From VRUE01 sp963745915 (GTDB lineage: Bacteria; Actinomycetota; Thermoleophilia; Solirubrobacterales; 70-9), in assembly GCA_963745915.1 (NCBI GenBank), contig CAVUZA010000002.1, forward strand, positions 744,001 to 808,000: DNA of 64,000 bases, written 5' to 3'. Within the stretch, counting starts at the first letter, position 1. Every line of letters begins with the position of its first letter. A program made the translations under genes and the position numbers. This document shows, piece after piece, positions 41,601 through 50,079 of the stretch. The notes beneath the pieces were generated by a model, which saw only the letters and a list, made by a program, of their open reading frames with translations, had not been told where the DNA came from and did not search any database.

Positions 41601-43090
41601 ACTTCAACGCCCCCGACATCGATTACGCCGCCCTGTCGCCGGTCCTGGCGCTCACCGTCGGGCTCTGCGTGGTGCTGCTCAGCGCCGTGATTCGGCCGCT
41701 GAAGCGCGGTGCACCGGTGCTGACGCTGGTGACGCTGGCTAGCGCCGCGGGGTTGCTGATCTGGCAGTGGGGAGATGCGACTGAGCTCGTTTCGGGAGCT
41801 TTGCGGCTCGATGGCTTGGCCATTGCCATATCGCTGATCGCGATCCTCGCCGCCGCCTTCGCCGTCCTGCTCTCGATCCGCGAGCCGGCCGCCGAGCAGG
41901 CGGGCTCGGGCGAGTATCACGCGCTGCTGCTCGGCTCGGTGCTGGGCATGGTCCTGCTCGCCCAGGCGCAGAACCTGGTCTCGGCCTTCGTCGCGATCGA
42001 GACGCTCTCGATCCCGCTCTACATCCTCTGCGCCACCGACCTGCGGCGGGAGCGCTCGCTCGAGTCGGGGCTCAAGTACCTGATCGTCGGCTCGCTCGGC
42101 TCGGCGACGCTGCTCTACGGGATGGCCTTCCTCTACGGCGGCTCGGGCTCGACCTCCTTCGCCGGGATCGCGGCCGGGATCGCCGACGCGGGCCTCAGCG
42201 GCGACCCGCTGGTCCTGGTCGGGATCGCCCTGGCCGCGGTCGGGCTCGCCTTCAAGACCTCGATCGCCCCCTTCCACCAGTGGACGCCCGACGTCTACCA
42301 GGGGGCGCCGACCCCGATCACCGCCTTCATGGCGGTGGCGACCAAGGCGGCGGCCTTCGCCCTCTTCGTCCGCTTCTTCGACCTGGCGCTGATCGGGCAG
42401 GCGGGCGACTGGCAGCCGGCGCTCGCCGTGCTGGCCGCGATCTCGATCGTGGTCGGCAACATAGGCGCCCTCGGCCAGGACTCGCTGAAGCGCCTGCTCG
42501 GCTACTCCGGCGTCGCCCAGGCCGGCTACATCCTCGGCGGCCTGGTCGTCGCCAGCGAGGCCGGCGTCAACGCGCTCGTCTTCTACCTCGCCGGCTACGC
42601 CCTGATGAACCTCGCCGCCTTCGCCGCGATCGTCGCCCGCGAGCGGGAGACGCCCTACGGCGACGACATCCGCGCCGTGCGCGGCCTCGGCGACGAGCGG
42701 CCGCTGCTCGCCTGGCCGCTGACGATCTCGATGCTGGCCCTCGCCGGCCTGCCGGCGACGGTCGGCTTCGTCGGCAAGCTGTACCTGATCGAGGCCCTGG
42801 TCGAGGGCGACTACACCTGGCTGGCGGTCTTCATCGCGGTCGGGACGATGATCTCGCTCGCCTACTACCTGCGGGTCGTGGCGGCGATGTGGATGCGCCC
42901 CGAGACCGAGGCCGCCACCCCGGCGATCGCCGGCGCCTCGCCGGAAGCCGACCCGACCGACCCCGAGGCCGGCCGCCGCCTCCACCTCCTCGCCCCCGCC
43001 CTGCTCGCCGCCGCGGCGACGATCTTCTTCGGCGTCATCCCCCAGCCCCTGGTCGAGTTCGCCGAACACGCCGGCTCGTCGCTGTTCTAA
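41597..43090 (+). CDS. nuoN: NADH-quinone oxidoreductase subunit N
   Basis: Third antiporter-like subunit, 497 residues, about 14 helices. Conserved features: VSAFVAIETLSIPLYIL with the key Glu, FKTSIAPFHQWTPDVYQGAPTP and KRLLGYSGVAQAGYILGG. Start GTG 41597 overlaps nuoM. Last gene of the nuo operon. The first 75 codons are less GC3-rich than the rest. The AMP-ligase gene starts 16 nt downstream and may be read through. Confidence 0.95.
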   Translation: MNFNAPDIDYAALSPVLALTVGLCVVLLSAVIRPLKRGAPVLTLVTLASAAGLLIWQWGDATELVSGALRLDGLAIAISLIAILAAAFAVLLSIREPAAEQAGSGEYHALLLGSVLGMVLLAQAQNLVSAFVAIETLSIPLYILCATDLRRERSLESGLKYLIVGSLGSATLLYGMAFLYGGSGSTSFAGIAAGIADAGLSGDPLVLVGIALAAVGLAFKTSIAPFHQWTPDVYQGAPTPITAFMAVATKAAAFALFVRFFDLALIGQAGDWQPALAVLAAISIVVGNIGALGQDSLKRLLGYSGVAQAGYILGGLVVASEAGVNALVFYLAGYALMNLAAFAAIVARERETPYGDDIRAVRGLGDERPLLAWPLTISMLALAGLPATVGFVGKLYLIEALVEGDYTWLAVFIAVGTMISLAYYLRVVAAMWMRPETEAATPAIAGASPEADPTDPEAGRRLHLLAPALLAAAATIFFGVIPQPLVEFAEHAGSSLF

Positions 43091-43105
43091 CGGTAAGGTC
43101 AGCGC

Positions 43106-44863
43106 ATGGCTGACCGACCGAGGGCGCTGGACGCGGGGACGATGTGCGAGGCGTTCCAGCTGACCGCGGAGGAGTGGGCGGATGCGCCGGCGCTGCGGCT
43201 GAAGGACACCGACTACGAGGCGAGCTGGGCCGAGTACGCAGAGAAGGTGAGGCTCCGGGCCGCCGGCCTGGCGAAGCTGGGGGTGAAGCGCGGCGACACG
43301 GTCGGGTTCATGCTGGTCAACCGGCCGGCGCTGCACCTGACCGACGCCGCCGCGATGCACCTCGGCGCCACCTGCTTCTCGGTCTACAACACCTCCTCGC
43401 CCGAGCAGGTCGAGCACCTGGTCCGCGACGCCGGCAACCGGGTGATCGTCACCGAGCAGGAGTTCCTCGAGACGGTCCTGACCGCGCGCGAGCGGGTCGA
43501 GAGCCTCGAGCACGTGGTCGTGGTCGACGGCGAGGCGCCCGCGGGGACGATCGCGATCGCCGAGCTGGAGGCGATGGGCGACCCCGACTTCGACTTCGAG
43601 GCGGCCTGGCGCGCGGTCGAGCCCGGCGACGTGCTCTGCCTGATCTACACCTCGGGGACGACCGGGCCGCCGAAGGGCGTGCAGCTCACCCACTCGAACC
43701 TGATCGAGGTCTGGCGCGGCTGCCACGCGGTCGGCGAGACCAAGCCGGGCGGGCGCTCGATCTCCTACCTGCCCAGCGCCCACATCGCCGACCGCTGGGG
43801 GCTGCTCTACGGGCAGATGATCTACGGCAGCTGCGTCCACTGCTGCCCCAACCCGCGCGAGCTGGTCGCCTACTCGATCGAGGTCAAACCGACGATCTGG
43901 GGCGGCGTGCCGCGGATCTGGGAAAAGCTGAAGGCGGCGCTGGAGACGGGGATGGCCGCCGAGCAGGACGCCGAGAAACGGGCCGCGGTCGAGCGGGCGA
44001 TGGAGGTCGGCGGGCGCTGGGTCAAGGCCCGCCTGGCGGGCGAGGTGCCCGAGGAGCTGCAGGCGGAATGGGAGACCGCCGACGAGGCGGTCTTCGCCAA
44101 GCTGCGCGCCCTGCTCGGCCTCGACGAGACCGAATGGTTCGTCGTCGGGGCGGCGCCGACGCCGCCGGAGGTGCTCGAGTTCTTCCTCGCGATCGGGATC
44201 GAGATCTGCGAGACGTGGGGGATGTCGGAGACCAGCGCGATCACGACGATCAACCCGCCCGGCAAGGTGCGACTGGGCACGGTCGGCCCGCCGCTGCCCG
44301 GCACCGAGGTGAAGCTGGCCGCCGACGGCGAGGTGCTGATCCGCGGCCCGCAGGTGATGAGCGGCTACCGCAACATGCCGGAGAGAACGGCCGAGGCGCT
44401 GAGCGAGGACGGCTGGCTGGCGAGCGGCGACATCGGCGAGCTCGACGAGGCCGGCTACCTGCGGATCGTCGACCGCAAGAAGGAGCTGATCATCAACGCG
44501 GCGGGCAAGAACATGTCGCCGGCCAACATCGAGGCGAAGCTGAAGGCGGCGACGCCGCTGATCGCCCACGCGGTGGCGATCGGCGACAACCGCCCCTACA
44601 ACGTGGCGCTGCTCGCCCTCGACCCGGAAACGCTCGCCGCCCGCGGCCTCGCCGCCGCTGACGCCGCGGTCGCCGAGGAGATCGCCGCCGCGGTCGAGGC
44701 CGCCAACGCCCGCCTCTCGCGGGTCGAGCAGATCAAGCGCTACCACCTGCTCGACAACGAGTGGCTCCCCGGAGGCGAGGAGCTGACCCCGACCCTGAAG
44801 CTGAAGCGCCGCCCGATCGAGCGCAGGTACGAAGCGGAGATCGAGGCGCTGTACGGTGCCTAG
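43106..44863 (+). CDS. Long-chain acyl-CoA synthetase (AMP-binding family)
   Basis: Activates fatty acids to acyl-CoA via acyl-adenylate. 585 residues. AMP-binding motif LIYTSGTTGPPKGVQLTHSN, ETWGMSETSA (A5-like), DGWLASGDIGELDEAGYLRIVDRKKELIINAAGKNMSP (hinge and A8) and the final catalytic Lys in LTPTLKLKRRPIE (A10). Resembles actinobacterial FadD15/FAA1 proteins. Start ATG 43106 lies 16 nt behind nuoN on the same strand. A thioesterase (23072) and an acyl-CoA dehydrogenase (63112) in the window could use its product. Confidence 0.92.
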   Translation: MADRPRALDAGTMCEAFQLTAEEWADAPALRLKDTDYEASWAEYAEKVRLRAAGLAKLGVKRGDTVGFMLVNRPALHLTDAAAMHLGATCFSVYNTSSPEQVEHLVRDAGNRVIVTEQEFLETVLTARERVESLEHVVVVDGEAPAGTIAIAELEAMGDPDFDFEAAWRAVEPGDVLCLIYTSGTTGPPKGVQLTHSNLIEVWRGCHAVGETKPGGRSISYLPSAHIADRWGLLYGQMIYGSCVHCCPNPRELVAYSIEVKPTIWGGVPRIWEKLKAALETGMAAEQDAEKRAAVERAMEVGGRWVKARLAGEVPEELQAEWETADEAVFAKLRALLGLDETEWFVVGAAPTPPEVLEFFLAIGIEICETWGMSETSAITTINPPGKVRLGTVGPPLPGTEVKLAADGEVLIRGPQVMSGYRNMPERTAEALSEDGWLASGDIGELDEAGYLRIVDRKKELIINAAGKNMSPANIEAKLKAATPLIAHAVAIGDNRPYNVALLALDPETLAARGLAAADAAVAEEIAAAVEAANARLSRVEQIKRYHLLDNEWLPGGEELTPTLKLKRRPIERRYEAEIEALYGA

Positions 44864-44918
44864 CGAATACTAGCGGTCACTAACTGATTTTGGTTAGTAT
44901 CGGTTAGTATTCCGCAGC
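44864..44918 (+). promoter_or_regulatory. Operator-like AT-rich repeat region upstream of the AAA ATPase gene
   Basis: The 55-bp gap contains ACTAAC at 44879-44884 facing GTTAGT at 44893-44898, and a tandem direct repeat GGTTAGTAT at 44892-44900 and 44902-44910. GAATACTA at 44865-44872 is the approximate inverse of the last repeat. This symmetric AT-rich patch in a GC-rich genome probably binds a regulator. It directly abuts the ATG at 44919, so transcription may be near-leaderless or repressed at this site. Confidence 0.55.
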
Positions 44919-46082
44919 ATGGACCCGCTGCTGAACCCCTACCGGCCCGGTGCGGGCACGCCGCCGCCGATCCTCGCCGGCCGCCAGGACGAGATCGAGG
45001 CGATCGCCAACCTGCTCGGCAGGCTGGGCGCCGGCAAGGGAGAGCGCAGCCTCGTGCTCACCGGGCTGCGCGGCGTCGGCAAGACCGCCCTGCTCTGGGT
45101 GGCGGAGGAGACGGCGGAGAGCCAGGGATGGATCGGCGCGACGATCGAGGCGCGAGCCGGGATCGACTTCCGCGCCGCCCTCGCCGAACGCGCCTGGGTG
45201 ATCCTGCGCCAGCTGGAAAACCGCGGCGCCGTGCGCGAGGTTCTGGCGCGCCTCGCCGCGACGATCACCCGCCTCGGGGTGCGCGAGCCGGCGAGCGGGC
45301 TGGAGCTGAGCGTGGAGGTCGGGGCCGCGGGGCCGCGCCAGGGCGCGCTCGAGGCGGACACGGTCGAGCTGCTGCGGACGGTCGCGCTCGCCGCCCGCGA
45401 TACCGGCACCGGCGTCCTGCTGCTGCTCGACGAGCTGCAGCAGGTCGAGGCCGACGGCCTGGAGGCACTCTGCGCCGCGATGCAGGACGTCGGCCGGCGG
45501 GAGCTTCCCCTGGCGCTCGTCGGCGCCGGCCTGCCGCCGCTGCGCGGGCAGCTCCTCTCCGCCAAGACCTACGCCGAGCGCCTCTTCGGCTATCGCGAGC
45601 TCGGCCCGCTGAGCGAGGAGGCGGCAACCGCCGCCCTGGTCGAGCCGGCACGATCGATCGACCCCGGCCTCGAGTTCGACCCGCACGCGCTCGCGGCGCT
45701 GCTCACGGCATGTCACGGCTACCCGTACTTCATCCAGGTCTTCGGACACGCCGCCTGGAAGGTCGCCTCCGGCCCGACCCTCGATCGAGCCGCGGCGGAG
45801 GAGGCGCTGACCCTGGGCCGGCGCGAACTCGAGCGCGACCTGTACGCCGGGCGCTGGCAACGGGCAAGCGACCGGGCGCGGTCCTACATGCGCGAGATGG
45901 CCGGGCTCGGCGACGGGCCGGTGAGCAGCGGGCAGGTCGCGTCTGCCTTCGGCGGGCACCGCGGCGCCGCCCCGACCCGCGACCGTCTGATCGACGACGG
46001 CCTGATCTTCAGCCCGGCCCGCGGCGAGGTTGAGTTCACCGTGCCCGGGTTCGCCAACTACATACGGCAGGCGACGACATAG
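44919..46082 (+). CDS. AAA ATPase of unknown role (AAA_16-like, NPYxPGAG type)
   Basis: 387 residues. N-terminus NPYRPGAGTPPPILAGRQDEI resembles a widespread group of actinobacterial single-gene ATPases. Walker A GLRGVGKTALL near residue 51, Walker B LLLLLDELQQ near 165, sensor-type GAGLPPL near 195. The C-terminal ~100 residues (YMREMAGLGDGPVSSGQVASAFG, DRLIDDGLIF) form a winged-helix-like segment. STAND/ORC-like NTPases share this plan; functions include regulation or defence, but none is shown here. It has operator-like repeats upstream. The AEC transporter follows directly. Confidence 0.75.
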   Translation: MDPLLNPYRPGAGTPPPILAGRQDEIEAIANLLGRLGAGKGERSLVLTGLRGVGKTALLWVAEETAESQGWIGATIEARAGIDFRAALAERAWVILRQLENRGAVREVLARLAATITRLGVREPASGLELSVEVGAAGPRQGALEADTVELLRTVALAARDTGTGVLLLLDELQQVEADGLEALCAAMQDVGRRELPLALVGAGLPPLRGQLLSAKTYAERLFGYRELGPLSEEAATAALVEPARSIDPGLEFDPHALAALLTACHGYPYFIQVFGHAAWKVASGPTLDRAAAEEALTLGRRELERDLYAGRWQRASDRARSYMREMAGLGDGPVSSGQVASAFGGHRGAAPTRDRLIDDGLIFSPARGEVEFTVPGFANYIRQATT

Positions 46083-46108
46083 GGGTCCTGCTGACAACCG
46101 CGGCGATC

Positions 46109-47002
46109 GTGCTCTCGGTCGGGGTCGGGGTCGCCTCGGAGCGGCGCTGGCCGGCCGGGGCGGCGCACGCGGCGCGGCGCTCGCTGACGCTGCTGCTCTA
46201 CGTGCTGCTGCCGCCGGTGATCTTCTTCAACATCGCCGCCAGCTCGATCGACCCCAGCCACGGGGTCGGCCTGGCCCTGGGGATCGTCGCCTCCTCGCTG
46301 GGGGCGCTGCTCGCCTGGTTCGTCGCCAGCCGGGTCCTGAAGCTGCCCCGCTTCCAGGTCGGCGCCGTGGTCTGCTGCGTGCTCAGCGTCAACACCGGCT
46401 ACCTCGGCTACCCGCTGACCGTGGCCCTGCTCGGCCGCGGCGAGCTGTCCACCGCGGTGCTCTACGACGTGCTGGTCACCGGCCCCTGCCTGCTGCTCGG
46501 CGCCTTCGCGGTCGGCGCCGCCTTCGGCACCAAGGCGGGGGAAACGCCGCGCCAGCGGGTGCGCGCCTTCTTCACCCGCAACCCGCCCCTCTACGCCGCG
46601 ATCGCCGGCCTGCTCGCCCCGCAGGCGCTCGCCCCCGACCTGCTCGTCGACGTCTCCCAGGCGCTGATCGTGGCGATCCTGCCGATCGGCTTCTTCGCCG
46701 TCGGCGCCACCCTGGCCGAGAACGCCGAGCACGGCGAGCTGCCGATGCCGCCGCCCCTGACCCGCCCCGTGTCGCTCGCGGTCGGCGCCCGCCTCGCCGT
46801 CGTCCCTGCCCTCCTGATGCTGCTCGCCGCCCCCCTGATCGAGCTACCCGCCGCCTACCGCCTGCTCTCCGCAATGCCGTCGGGCCTCAACTCGCTGGTC
46901 ATCGCCCACGCCTACGGCCTCGACATGGAGATCACCGCCGAGGCCGTCACCTGGAGCACCGCGATCGTCGTCGCCGCCTCGCTGCTGTCACTCTTGCTCT
47001 GA
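46109..47002 (+). CDS. AEC (auxin efflux carrier) family transporter
   Basis: Membrane permease with about ten helices; bacterial members export or import small organic acids. 297 residues from GTG 46109. SLTLLLYVLLPPVIFFNIAAS, SVNTGYLGYPLTVALLGRG and LSAMPSGLNSLVIAHAYGLD are AEC signatures. The frame is open upstream through LLTTAAIVLS, which completes the first helix, but has no ATG, GTG or TTG, only CTG at 46088 and 46091. The true start may therefore be CTG, or the N-terminal helix is short. Starts 26 nt after the ATPase gene. Confidence 0.82.
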   Translation: MLSVGVGVASERRWPAGAAHAARRSLTLLLYVLLPPVIFFNIAASSIDPSHGVGLALGIVASSLGALLAWFVASRVLKLPRFQVGAVVCCVLSVNTGYLGYPLTVALLGRGELSTAVLYDVLVTGPCLLLGAFAVGAAFGTKAGETPRQRVRAFFTRNPPLYAAIAGLLAPQALAPDLLVDVSQALIVAILPIGFFAVGATLAENAEHGELPMPPPLTRPVSLAVGARLAVVPALLMLLAAPLIELPAAYRLLSAMPSGLNSLVIAHAYGLDMEITAEAVTWSTAIVVAASLLSLLL

Positions 47003-47349
47003 TGCTCCACCACGTCGGGATCGAGGTCGCGCCGGAGGACGTCGGGCGCTCGGTGGAGCTCTGGGGGCTGCTCGGGTTCGAGCCGGTAGAGCCGCCGGAG
47101 TCGCTGCGCGAGTTCACCTGGCTCGAACGGGAGGGGACGCAGGTCCACCTGATGCCGACCGGGTCGCCGACGGTGCCGGCGCGCGGCCACACGGCGGTGG
47201 TCGTCGCCGAGTTCGAGCGCGCCGTCGCCGCCCTCGCCGCGGCCGGCTTCGAGGTCGAGCGCCGCCGCGAGCACTGGGGCGCCCCGCGGGCCCGCGTGAT
47301 CGCGCCCGGCGGCCACCTGGTCGAGCTGATCGCCTCCCCGCCGGGCTGA
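47002..47349 (+). CDS. VOC (glyoxalase/bleomycin resistance) family protein
   Basis: 115-residue single-module vicinal-oxygen-chelate protein. LHHVGIEVAPEDVGRSVELWGLLGF is the beta-alpha-beta-beta-beta start with the metal His; a second His lies in GHTAVVV and the Glu in HLVELIAS completes a 2-His-1-Glu-type site. It probably works as a dimer. Substrate unknown. ATG 47002 overlaps the AEC stop by one base. Confidence 0.85.
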   Translation: MLHHVGIEVAPEDVGRSVELWGLLGFEPVEPPESLREFTWLEREGTQVHLMPTGSPTVPARGHTAVVVAEFERAVAALAAAGFEVERRREHWGAPRARVIAPGGHLVELIASPPG

Positions 47350-47379
47350 CCCCGCCGGAGGCGCGGCTACGATGCGCCG

Positions 47380-48997
47380 GTGCGCTACCCGGTCGAGGAC
47401 TTCACCGCCGAGGAGCGGGCCCTGCTCGCCCCCCACTTCACCAACCTCGACCGTCCGGTGTTCGCCCTGGTCAACCTGCCGGAGACCGTGAAGGGTGCCC
47501 TTTTTGCCCGCTATTCGCGGTATTCGGGGACCGTGCGGCGGCTCTACCTGGAGGAGTTCGCCGGGGACGCGCCGGCCGGTGGGCGGCCCTTCGACGGCGA
47601 GGAGGGCGAGCGGGCCGCGGGCCTCTACGAGCGGGTCTTCGTCGGCTACGGCGACGACTCGATCGCCCAGGTCGGCGGCGCCCACGTCGCCTGCGAGTGG
47701 GTCTCCAACGTGCTGACCAAGGTGCTGCAGCGCGGCCGCCTCGCCGCCTACCTCGAGCAGTCGACCCGCTACATCCCCTACGACCGGCCGATGCAGATCG
47801 ACGGCGGCGAGGGCTACCGCTACTACCGCGACGAGGGTCTCGGGCCCGAGTTCGGCGCCGCGATGGACGAGGTCTTCGCGATCTACTCGAGCTCGCTGGC
47901 CCGGGTCGAGGCCTGGGCCGCGGAGCGCTGGCCGCGCGGCGACGGCGAACCGGAGGGGCCCTGGCAGCGCTCGATCCGGGCCAAGGCGCTCGACCTGCTG
48001 CGCGGCCTGCTGCCGGCGGCGACCCTCAGCCACGTCGGCATCTACGCCTCCGGCCAGGCCTACGAGCAGCTGCTACTGCGGCTGATGGCCTCGCCGCTGC
48101 CCGAGGCGCGCGAGTACGGGGCGATGATCCTCGGCGAGCTGAAGCAGGTGATGCCGAGCTTCGTCTCCCGGGTCGAGCGCCCCGACCGCGGCGGCGAGTG
48201 GGTCTCCTACCTGGAGCAGCGCCGCGCGGGCGCCGAGCGCTGGGTCGCCCGCCTCGGCCTCGACCGGCGCGGACCCGGCGCCGACGCGCCGGCGGTCGAG
48301 CTGGTCCACGTCGACGGCTCCGAAGAGGACCTGCTCGCCGCCTGCCTGTTCGAGTCGGCCGCGGTGCCGCAGACCGAGATCCTCGCCCGCCTCGACGTGC
48401 TCGACGGCGCCGAGCGGGCGGAGCTGCTGGCCGCGGCGGTCGGCGAGCGCGGCAACCGCCGCCACCGCCCCGGGCGCGGCTTCGAGGCGCTGCGCTACCG
48501 CTTCGAGATCGTCTCCGACTACGGCGCCTTCCGCGACCTGCAGCGCCACCGGATGCTGACCTGCCAGTGGCAGCGGCTCGGTCCCGACCTCGGCGCCGGG
48601 GTGCCCGAGGAGGTGCGCGAGGCGGGCGCCGGCGGCGAGTTCGAGCGGGCCCTGGAGATCTCCGCGGGCCGAGTACGAGCGGCTGCTCGCCGCCGGCCTG
48701 GGCGACCAGGCCCCCTACGCGCTCAGCCTCGCTTACCGGATCCGCTACACGCTCGACTTCAACGCCCGCGAGGCGATGCACCTGATCGAGCTGCGCTCCG
48801 GCCGCGAGGGCCACCCCACCTACCGCGCCGTCGCCCAGGCGATGCACGAGCGGATCGCCGCCGTCCACCCCGGCGTCGCCGCGGCGATGAGCTTCGTCGA
48901 CACCTCCCGCGAGCCCCGCCTCGAGCGGATCCTGAGCGAGATCCGCACCCACCGCAAGCGGGTCGGTGCGGGTCAGTCAGCAGCGGGCTCCGCTTAG
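47380..48997 (+). CDS. thyX: FAD-dependent thymidylate synthase-like protein, long tandem form, with an apparent frameshift near 48664-48670
   Basis: ThyX methylates dUMP using FAD and methylene-THF. This gene encodes about 538 residues in two ThyX-like halves. The first half has RGRLAAYLEQSTRY (near residue 124), aligned to the RHRxxSxNExSxRY motif with Gly for His and other changes. The second has RHRMLTCQWQRLG near 385, keeping RHR but not the SxRY end. The C-terminal HLIELRSGREGHPTYRAVAQ matches the substrate/FAD region. The frame shifts after EISAG, continuing as EYERLLAAGLGDQAPYALSL; one extra G in the GGG at 48666-48668 explains it. Start GTG 47380. With ThyA absent in the window, this may be the dTMP source. 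Confidence 0.8.
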
Positions 48998-49064
48998 CTC
49001 TTCCCGCGATCGACCAAACGTCCACAGGGGGGAGAGATCGACACGCTGTGCCCTTTAACACCGT

Positions 49065-50030
49065 ATGCGTGGGTCAACTCGACAACCTGCGGGGAAACAG
49101 CGTGGACGGGATGCGGAAATCTGGGCGCTTGTCAATGCCCAGCACGGCGTGATCGCTCGCCGGCAACTGCTGGAGCTGGGGGTCGGCGCGCGGCGGATCG
49201 AGCGGCGGATCGCCTCGGGTCGGCTGCACCCGGTCTGGCGCGGCGTGTATGCGGTGGGGCGCCCCCAGTTGGGACGTCTGGGGAGATGGATGGGCGCGTC
49301 CCTCGCCTGCGGCGACGGCGCCGTGCTGAGCCACGGCAGCGCGGCGGCGCTCTGGGGCTTCGGCGTCGAGTCGCCCGGTCTGATCGACGTGTCGCTGCCG
49401 CCGGGCCGAAGCGCCCGCCTCCGGGAGATTCGCACCCATCGCCGCGCCCAGCTTCGCCCGGCGGCGGTGGCGGCGCACAAGGGCATTCCGGTCACCTCGC
49501 CGGTGCAGACGCTGATCGACGAGGCGACCCGACTCTCGCCGGGACAGCTCGAGCGGGAGGTCAACGAGGCCGACAAGCTGGACCGGGTGCGAGCGGACGC
49601 GCTGCACGCCGCCCTCGACGAGCACCGGGGCGAGCCCGGGGTCCTGGCGCTGCGGGCGCTGCTCGACCCGCTGTCGTTTCGCCTCAGCGATTCCGAGTTG
49701 GAGCGGATCTTCTGGCCGCTGGCCCGCGCCGCCGGTCTCTCCGCTCCCGAGACGAAAGCTTGGGTGAACGGCTACGAAGTCGACTTCTTCTGGCCCGAGC
49801 TGGGGATCGTGGTCGAGACCGACGGCCTGCGCTACCACCGCACCGCGTCCCAGCAGAGGCGCGGGCTGGAACGCGACCAAGCCCACCTCGCCGCCGGGAT
49901 GCTGCCACTGCGCTTCTCCCACTGGCAGGTCAAGCACGACGGCAAGCACGTGCGCGACGTGTTGCGTCGCACCGCCAGGCGGGTCGAGGAGGAACAGGGC
50001 CGGGGAGAACTCGACAGGTTGTCGAGCTAA
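49065..50030 (+). CDS. AbiEi antitoxin-domain plus DUF559 (PD-(D/E)XK-like) protein, flanked by inverted repeats
   Basis: 321 residues. N-terminal ~120 residues are an AbiEi-type winged helix (NAQHGVIARRQLLELG, RRIERRIASGRLHPVWRGVYAVG, LSHGSAAALWG). The C-terminal domain is DUF559/Vsr-like: YEVDFFWPELGIVVETDGLRYH with the catalytic D and E, then RDQAHLAAGMLPLRFSHWQV. Family members occur in many copies per actinobacterial genome and are annotated as type IV antitoxin-like; nuclease activity is plausible but unproven. CTCGACAACCTG at 49078-49089 near the start and CAGGTTGTCGAG at 50015-50026 near the stop are inverted terminal repeats, so the first residues (MRGSTRQPAG) and the last (ELDRLSS) are written by repeat DNA. 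Confidence 0.85.
   Translation: MRGSTRQPAGKQRGRDAEIWALVNAQHGVIARRQLLELGVGARRIERRIASGRLHPVWRGVYAVGRPQLGRLGRWMGASLACGDGAVLSHGSAAALWGFGVESPGLIDVSLPPGRSARLREIRTHRRAQLRPAAVAAHKGIPVTSPVQTLIDEATRLSPGQLEREVNEADKLDRVRADALHAALDEHRGEPGVLALRALLDPLSFRLSDSELERIFWPLARAAGLSAPETKAWVNGYEVDFFWPELGIVVETDGLRYHRTASQQRRGLERDQAHLAAGMLPLRFSHWQVKHDGKHVRDVLRRTARRVEEEQGRGELDRLSS
49074..49092. repeat. Left boundary repeat of the AbiEi-DUF559 unit
   Basis: TCAACTCGACAACCTGCGG lies across codons 4-10 of the gene. It matches 16958-16976 in cydC at 18 of 19 positions, and its central 12 bp are the inverse of 50015-50026. Confidence 0.75.
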
Positions 50031-50060
50031 CCACCGAAAACGGGGGCAAACTCGACAACC
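50010..50060. repeat. Palindromic element C, copy 2, with the right boundary repeat of the AbiEi-DUF559 unit
   Basis: CTCGACA-GGT-TGTCGAG (50010-50026) is followed by a larger palindrome with 10-bp arms GGTTGTCGAG (50017-50026) and CTCGACAACC (50051-50060). The 40 bp from 50019 match the cydC copy (reverse strand) at 35 positions. It contains the gene's TAA and lies between the convergent AbiEi-DUF559 and FtsX-type genes. Confidence 0.8.
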
Positions 50061-50079
50061 GCCGTCCAGCGGCTCGCGC

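Noticed and set aside
41432..44746. A 1104-codon minus-strand open frame opposite nuoN and the acyl-CoA ligase gene
   Set aside because: Low-complexity Arg/Asp/Gly/Leu-rich translation without motifs, opposite two well-supported genes.
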